A stretch of DNA of 28,920 bases. It comes from an uncultured Bacteroidales bacterium. GTDB taxonomy: Bacteria; Bacteroidota; Bacteroidia; Bacteroidales; Marinilabiliaceae. Every line of letters begins with the position of its first letter. Positions within the stretch are counted from its first letter, which is position 1. Shown here one piece after another: positions 23,435 to 28,920 of the stretch. A program made the position numbers and the translations under genes. The notes under the pieces were generated by a model. The model was given only the letters and a program-made list of their open reading frames with translations. It searched no databases and was not told the origin of the DNA. The DNA is taken from the NCBI GenBank assembly GCA_934717675.1, contig CAKUYZ010000016.1:1-28920 (forward strand), in the 5' to 3' direction.

Positions 23435-26400
23435 TTTTCTAAAGTTGTAAACATGTTTTTAAATCTGTTCCAGATAGCAACTAAGGTGTTTTCTGATGTC
23501 CAATCGTAATTCAGCTCACCTTCAACCCCCAAAATGCACATAACGCCTATATTTATTTTAGTTGCATCGACATCCAATGAAACGTGTGGCTCTTGGATAG
23601 TTTTAGCAACTCCGTAGCCTTTTGTTGTGAAAGCTTGTTCGTATCCAGCTTTGGCATCACCAACGACAGGTATGCCTACTGAAACACTAACTTCTTGATC
23701 AACTCGAACTTGTCCTTCTTTACCAACATAATTGATAGTAGCTGTATTATGTATGTCATCATTTACGTCAACAGATTCAATTGAAAATAATTCTATTGAA
23801 CCCAGATTGACGTCAAGTGAAACTACGCCCATTTCAAAACCGAATTGAACACCCAATGTAACCTTTAATGTTCCTGTCGCAGTTACTGGTTCATCATCAG
23901 ACATCCCATTAATGTCAATCCTTATTATTGGATTATTGTGACAATACACATACCCTCCTACACTTGTATACTTCTCCGCCAGCGCGTCCACCCCATACCA
24001 CAAAGCTAAAATTGGCTCATAATACCTCGTCCCATAATAATATAGCCCTGTCTCAGCATCTAACTCTTTTCCATTAAACTTCCATGGTTGTTCAAATGTT
24101 GTATTATGTTCGTCAACTAAAGCTTCCCCATACGGCTTATAACTCACAAACTGCGTGGCATTACCATACAAATCCGTGATGTAGCTTGCGCTACCTAAGT
24201 GGTCGGAGTGATAGAAAAAAACATCTTTCTCTTTTATCTGTTCTGCGTTGCTATAACCATACCCTGCACTTTCATCTTCCGGATCGCTTGGTTTCTCATA
24301 CATCACAGGCGGTCCTGGCGTGCCGCCGTACGGACGTTTGTATGGCTTCATTGGCCAGCCAGTGGGAACACTATAATCACCTAATGGCTCTATAACGTAC
24401 TCTCCGTACTTTCCGCTATACTCTGGCTCGCCATAAATGCCTTTTGCTGTTGGCGGTCCGGGCGGAATGCCGAGTGCAGCGTAGTAGTCGTTGCGAGATT
24501 GCGTAATGAGGTTTAGGCGCTCTGCATAGTCCTTTTGCCCTGCCGTCACACAAGCTTTAGAGGCATCGTAAAGGTTGTTGAACTCGCCTGCGCCTATCTT
24601 GCTCGCAATGCGTTGGCTGCCTGCATAGTAGTGTTTTGTGAAGCGGTCGGCGTTAACTACCATATACGGGCTCACGTACATCGTCCAGTTGTCCTTGTCG
24701 TGCCACAAAATGCCTTGCGGTGCGCCGTTTACGAAAGCAACTGTCGTTGGTCCGTGGCTCTTGACGACGCGTTCGCCAGCGTGGTTGTAAGTATATCTTG
24801 AAACGTAGCCATCATCGCCAAGCGTCTGCAAGCGATTCTCCTCGTCCCACTGCATCACGCGGAGCGTGTTGGCTGTGGTGTCCTCTACTGAAATGGGGTT
24901 GCCGTTGGCGTCGTAAGTGAAGAGTTTGCCGCCTGCGCTACTTACTGCGTTCGGGTGGTTTGGCGTGTTGTATTCGTATGTTACCGAGTCTTTCTGCAAC
25001 GGGTTACTCATCACGTCGTAGCGCATAAGCAACTCGTAATTCTTGTCCTTGACTTTCCCGCTTGCGCTGATCAGGCGGTTGAGTTCATCGTATGCGTATG
25101 TGTGGCTGTATGCGCCTCCAATCTCACCCGTTGGAGCGGCAGCGTTAGAGATGCCGAGTATGTTGTCGACATTGTCGTATTTGTAGACGTTCTCCATCAT
25201 CTTCATGCCATTGCTTGTGAGGCTCATGGTGTTCAGATGGAGGCGTTTCTCATCGTAATCGTACTTCGTTTCTGTGCCGTTGCCCATCTTGCGCCAGGTC
25301 AAGTTGCCGTATTTGTCGTAGCGTTGCTCGGCTATGAGAGTCTGCACGTCACCCTCTTTTTCTGTGGTGATGGAGTTGAGGTTTCCGCCTTTGTCGTACG
25401 CATAACTTACCACCTCTCCGTCTGGATAGGTCATCGTGTTGATGCGGTTCCAGCTGTCGTAATCAGCCTCCCAGATATATGTGCGGATATTTGTCTCAGC
25501 AAGGATAATCGACTTGATAGTCTTGGTCACCTCGCCAAGTTTGCCATAGTAGTACGCCTCGCCGCCGCTGCCATCCTCGACAAGCTTGAGGCGTCCTGCG
25601 CGGTTATATTTCGTCTCGCTCGCGTCGCCGTAGGTGTATGTGACGCGGTTGTAGATGTTCTTCGGGTAGATTATCTCGCTCAGGCGCTCGTAGTCGTAGG
25701 TGTACTGTATCTTGCCGTTAGCGGTGCGCAAGTTCGGCGTCTGCTTGGCTGTCATATTGCCTGCCGCGTCGTACTCAAAAGTAGTCAGTCCCGCGTCAGG
25801 GTGGTTCACTGAGGTCTTGCGTCCTAAGCCATCGTACTCATAGGTCGTTACCTCTTTGTTCGGGTGGATTACGGAGAGCAGTTCACCAATAGCGTTATAG
25901 TAGAAGATCGTCTCAAACTCTTGTCCGTCGGCATGTTGCACGGTCTTGCGGTCCTTGCCGCGAATGTCTTTATAGCTATCCGTTACGTGTCCGTTTGCAT
26001 CCGTTTGAACAGTCTTCAGGTACCCCTCAACAATCGAGTAAGAAGCAGTCGAAGCCGTGCCATCAGGCAACGTCACCTTCACTGGGCGATCTTGAGTGTC
26101 GTACTCTGTAATGGTCGGATTGAGAATGTCGCTCGTGTTGAGTGCGGTCGTGTTGTCAGTCACAGGCTGTACTTCGGCTATTTTGCGTCCGAAAGCATCG
26201 AACTCCGCCACGCCCGAAGCTATCATCACCTCCTTGCCATCAACCACACCGCTCTTCTTGGTCTGTATGGCCCGCCCTAGGTTGTCGGTGAAGAGGTAAG
26301 TAACTATCGAGTTCTTTGTCTTGGCGTCATAATTTGTTGTCTTGGCAATGTGGTTTTTGTCGTCGTACTCAATGCCTATTGTCGGCAGTCCGCCCGCTTC

Positions 26401-28920
26401 AATCTCGTATGGCGCAGCAACGCTTGTCAAGCGCCCGCGGCTGTCGTAGGTGTAGCGCATCTCATTGCCGTTGATGTCAGTGTGTTTGGTGGGTGCGCAC
26501 CACTTCAAATCGTATTCAGTGCTTGAGCTATAGCCGAAAGCATCCGCCACGCTCGTTACGAGGGTGTGGTGCGTATCGTCGTAGGTGTACGAGCGGAAGA
26601 AACGCTGTCCACCCGCATTCTGCGGACGAGTGAGTTTGGTCACGTTGCCATACTCGTCGCGCTCCATGTCGAAGGTTGCCTTCACGCCGTCAGCAAGCTG
26701 GGCAATTTGCGTGAGGTCGCCAACGCCGTTCACCTGCGAAGTGGTGTGGCGAAGCGTCTTGCCGTCCGCGCTTACATTGACATCACACGGGCGTGTGTAG
26801 ATGTTCTTGTCGCTTAGCGAATGGTATTTTATCTCCGTCGTGTAGCTGTCGAGAGGCGTCGTGCTGGTGTAGCTCGCGACGTTGCCACGCTCGTCGTAGG
26901 CGTAGCTTTCCGATATGCTTAGGCTCTCCGTGCCTTCGTAGGTGGTCGTCTTTGTTTGGCTCGGGGCGACAAAAAGCGATTTGCCGTCGTGAACGGATTT
27001 CTTAGCGTAGGTGTTCTCTGTCTTGCTTATCAAGCTGCTGTCCGCCGAAGTGACCGTGGTCTCCTTGACGAGGTCGCGTGTCTCGTATGCGCGGTTGTCG
27101 TAGACCTGAGCCGTGGTGCGATATGGCTTGTCGCCATTCTCTGTGTCGAGCTGTGTGCTTTTCACCTCTCCGAAACCGAAGAAGTCGCGCTCACGGCGGT
27201 CGTAGTAGCCATCGTTATACTCAAAGGCTGTCGCAAAACGTGTCGCGCCGTTGCGCTTGTCACCGCCCTCGGTGGTCACGCGGCCCATCACCCAGCGGCT
27301 CTGCGGCTGGTCATAGGTGTTGCCCGTGCGGGCGTAGTCGATAGTCGCCCTTGCGCCGAGAGGCGATGTGATGCTGCGCAGAAGGTTGGTGCGTGATGCT
27401 TGATTCCTACGAACTATAATGTCACCTGAAGTTCCCGCTTCAACCATATCAATATAGCCATCGCCATCAATATCTAATAGTTGGTGTTCTGTGCGGCTGA
27501 AACTGTTTGACAAGGAACCCGTGACATTTGGTGTTACGTAAACACTAAATCCGAATATAGGACCAATTTTTACTGGTACAGCTGTGTTGACATAAGTCGT
27601 ATTGGCAACAGATGTACTTGCGCTGGCTGTCAAAGCGAGGTCTGCATAGTCATCGAAACCTATTCCGTTGTTAAATGCGACTTGACTACCATTAATTTTA
27701 TCAGGCAAACCATCACCATCAACGTCTTGCATGATATAGCTGTCCTTATTGTCACTCGATGTAGTATTTGTGCCAAAGCCTATCGAAGCATATCCCACAA
27801 TAGGTATACTAACGCCACCTCCTGCTGCCTTATTCTTGGATGAACTCTTGCGAATAGCTTCCTGACCATAAACAGTAGCTTCAGTAAACGCTCCTCCTTT
27901 ACCAAAACGAACAGTCCCGTCAGAGTAGACAATATCAGGCAGACCATCACCATTGATGTCCATCATGTCACGCACAGCCTCATCTTCGCTTTTTGAGAAG
28001 TTGCCACTTATACTAACAGCACTTTCCGATGCACCTGCGAGTTCAACAGAACAGTCTTGCAAACCCTTAGTTCCTGTGCTTTTGTTGTTTTTCGCGGGAG
28101 CCTTCGATTTTGTAGATCCGCTGTTTCCTTCCTCATCATCAGTTGGCGATGTTGACGCAGAGGCTCCTGCTGATGTGGATTTAGCGCTACCATTGGCACT
28201 ATTCAAGCCATTAGGCATTGTGCATTGCTCATCATTAGTTCGCCCGATCATGTTCGTAATGCGACCCGTCATTTCACCTCCTGACGCATAGAGCCAATCA
28301 GGGAAACGGTCACCATTAATGTCCATGACTGCTACTTGGGTCAACGTCTCGGATTTGCTTCGTGATTGTCCACCATTAACACCAAGTCCTGCCACACTAA
28401 AGCTGCCATTGAAAGATGTACCATGATTCTCGCTCTTTGTGTATGGAGTGACTGACGCCAAACTACCAATGCCATAGGGATGAGTATCCGTTTCTACAAC
28501 AATCTCTGCCTCGCCCATACGCGACGTGCACAGACCAAAGGCCGTTATAAAAATATTGTCATTCTCGCCACGCCAACGACAGTGTTCAGCATCGTAAGCC
28601 ATAGCCTTTAGCGGATTACCTGCAGTAAGACTACTAATGGCATCGCGATCCTTGAGGGTGCTTTCATCGACGTTGTATTCTTCAGGATTATACGTCAACT
28701 TCTCGGCGTCAATTTTTTCTACCTCCCCGTCCCATGCAAATTGCCCCCAACCGCGGTAAAGAGCACCTAATTCTGTGTGGGCATATTTAGAACTGACACC
28801 AGCCGCTATTTTATCGATGTCCACGTTATAGTGAACTGTCCATTTTACGTTGTGATGTATGGTGTCGCCACTAACTGTTTTCTCTAAATATGTATCGTCA
28901 TGATGCTCATACATATCACG
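23431..28920 (-). CDS. Giant SpvB/TcB-like Rhs polymorphic toxin, 5' end outside window
   Basis: At least 1827 residues are visible, and the frame is still open at the right edge. Residue numbers count from the ATG at 28914. FG-GAP-like calcium motifs appear at about 198, 319, 397 and 481 (DINGDRFPD, DINGDGLPD, DVDGDGLPD, DIDGDGYID). They are followed by the SpvB/TcdB-middle signature YYDRRERDFFGFGEV near 570-585. A Ser/Thr-rich low-complexity insert spans about 234-285. From about 700 there are many YD repeats (YEYDGLGRK, YAYDELNRL), then a Pro/Gly-rich insert and the core end YHSDHLGS with GKELDAETGLYYYGTRYYEP (about 1570-1630). The tip after NNPIIRIDINGM (about 1660-1827) is beta-rich and not recognised. 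The family forms a shell that encloses the toxin; the export route is not visible here. Confidence 0.93.
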   Translation of the reverse strand, partial: RDMYEHHDDTYLEKTVSGDTIHHNVKWTVHYNVDIDKIAAGVSSKYAHTELGALYRGWGQFAWDGEVEKIDAEKLTYNPEEYNVDESTLKDRDAISSLTAGNPLKAMAYDAEHCRWRGENDNIFITAFGLCTSRMGEAEIVVETDTHPYGIGSLASVTPYTKSENHGTSFNGSFSVAGLGVNGGQSRSKSETLTQVAVMDINGDRFPDWLYASGGEMTGRITNMIGRTNDEQCTMPNGLNSANGSAKSTSAGASASTSPTDDEEGNSGSTKSKAPAKNNKSTGTKGLQDCSVELAGASESAVSISGNFSKSEDEAVRDMMDINGDGLPDIVYSDGTVRFGKGGAFTEATVYGQEAIRKSSSKNKAAGGGVSIPIVGYASIGFGTNTTSSDNKDSYIMQDVDGDGLPDKINGSQVAFNNGIGFDDYADLALTASASTSVANTTYVNTAVPVKIGPIFGFSVYVTPNVTGSLSNSFSRTEHQLLDIDGDGYIDMVEAGTSGDIIVRRNQASRTNLLRSITSPLGARATIDYARTGNTYDQPQSRWVMGRVTTEGGDKRNGATRFATAFEYNDGYYDRRERDFFGFGEVKSTQLDTENGDKPYRTTAQVYDNRAYETRDLVKETTVTSADSSLISKTENTYAKKSVHDGKSLFVAPSQTKTTTYEGTESLSISESYAYDERGNVASYTSTTPLDSYTTEIKYHSLSDKNIYTRPCDVNVSADGKTLRHTTSQVNGVGDLTQIAQLADGVKATFDMERDEYGNVTKLTRPQNAGGQRFFRSYTYDDTHHTLVTSVADAFGYSSSTEYDLKWCAPTKHTDINGNEMRYTYDSRGRLTSVAAPYEIEAGGLPTIGIEYDDKNHIAKTTNYDAKTKNSIVTYLFTDNLGRAIQTKKSGVVDGKEVMIASGVAEFDAFGRKIAEVQPVTDNTTALNTSDILNPTITEYDTQDRPVKVTLPDGTASTASYSIVEGYLKTVQTDANGHVTDSYKDIRGKDRKTVQHADGQEFETIFYYNAIGELLSVIHPNKEVTTYEYDGLGRKTSVNHPDAGLTTFEYDAAGNMTAKQTPNLRTANGKIQYTYDYERLSEIIYPKNIYNRVTYTYGDASETKYNRAGRLKLVEDGSGGEAYYYGKLGEVTKTIKSIILAETNIRTYIWEADYDSWNRINTMTYPDGEVVSYAYDKGGNLNSITTEKEGDVQTLIAEQRYDKYGNLTWRKMGNGTETKYDYDEKRLHLNTMSLTSNGMKMMENVYKYDNVDNILGISNAAAPTGEIGGAYSHTYAYDELNRLISASGKVKDKNYELLMRYDVMSNPLQKDSVTYEYNTPNHPNAVSSAGGKLFTYDANGNPISVEDTTANTLRVMQWDEENRLQTLGDDGYVSRYTYNHAGERVVKSHGPTTVAFVNGAPQGILWHDKDNWTMYVSPYMVVNADRFTKHYYAGSQRIASKIGAGEFNNLYDASKACVTAGQKDYAERLNLITQSRNDYYAALGIPPGPPTAKGIYGEPEYSGKYGEYVIEPLGDYSVPTGWPMKPYKRPYGGTPGPPVMYEKPSDPEDESAGYGYSNAEQIKEKDVFFYHSDHLGSASYITDLYGNATQFVSYKPYGEALVDEHNTTFEQPWKFNGKELDAETGLYYYGTRYYEPILALWYGVDALAEKYTSVGGYVYCHNNPIIRIDINGMSDDEPVTATGTLKVTLGVQFGFEMGVVSLDVNLGSIELFSIESVDVNDDIHNTATINYVGKEGQVRVDQEVSVSVGIPVVGDAKAGYEQAFTTKGYGVAKTIQEPHVSLDVDATKINIGVMCILGVEGELNYDWTSENTLVAIWNRFKNMFTTLEK
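24362..24423 (-). repeat. 62-nt segment identical to the Rhs relic
   Basis: This stretch of the Rhs gene is base-for-base identical to 21449-21510 in the relic, including third codon positions. The core sequence on either side differs at many synonymous sites. It encodes part of the EYVIEPLGDYSVPTG region of the Pro/Gly-rich insert. Confidence 0.9.

Overview
The window looks like a chromosomal segment of a Bacteroidota bacterium, most likely a GC-rich member of the Bacteroidales. The evidence is a set of promoters of the TTG-N19/20-TAnnTTTG type, a type II-C CRISPR-Cas locus with a 47-nt repeat and a very large Cas9, a MurF-alanine racemase fusion, and families typical of this phylum (DUF2023 beside flavodoxin, DUF4922, a DUF4369 lipoprotein). 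Genus cannot be fixed from the sequence alone.

Region 1 (1-6703) is a compact type II-C CRISPR-Cas system. It has eight identical repeats reading rightwards and cut by the left edge, a strong bidirectional terminator, and then cas2, cas1 and cas9 as one leftward operon whose genes overlap by 7-8 nt. A rightward tracrRNA gene lies upstream of cas9 with its own promoter and terminator. Every repeat carries the same promoter architecture as the tracrRNA gene (NTTG, 19 nt, TAnnTTTG), so each spacer may be transcribed from its own repeat.

Region 2 (6855-18333) is a rightward block of chromosomal genes. It holds flavodoxin and DUF2023, a KdsC-like HAD phosphatase, a UbiA prenyltransferase, a nitroreductase, a two-part glycosyltransferase, a HIT-like DUF4922 protein, a SpoIID/LytB protein, a DUF4369 lipoprotein, and then tdk, murF-alr and rlmH. 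The themes are redox, LPS/Kdo, cell wall and nucleotide metabolism. Region 3 (18349-21013) is a leftward two-component pair: an AtoC/NtrC-type sigma-54 activator followed by an overlapping NtrY-like kinase.

Region 4 (21037-28920) is an accessory region of visibly lower GC content. From the right edge leftward it holds a huge SpvB/TcB-like Rhs polymorphic toxin (5' end outside the window) with an unrecognised beta-rich C-terminal domain, and a translationally coupled low-GC multi-membrane-span protein that is the likely immunity partner. Next come a 907-bp IS5-family insertion with 16-bp inverted repeats and a TA duplication, and a broken Rhs relic. The relic joins a signal-peptide-like start to a duplicated Rhs core, out of frame.

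The points most worth following are the promoter-bearing CRISPR repeats and the Rhs tip with its membrane partner.
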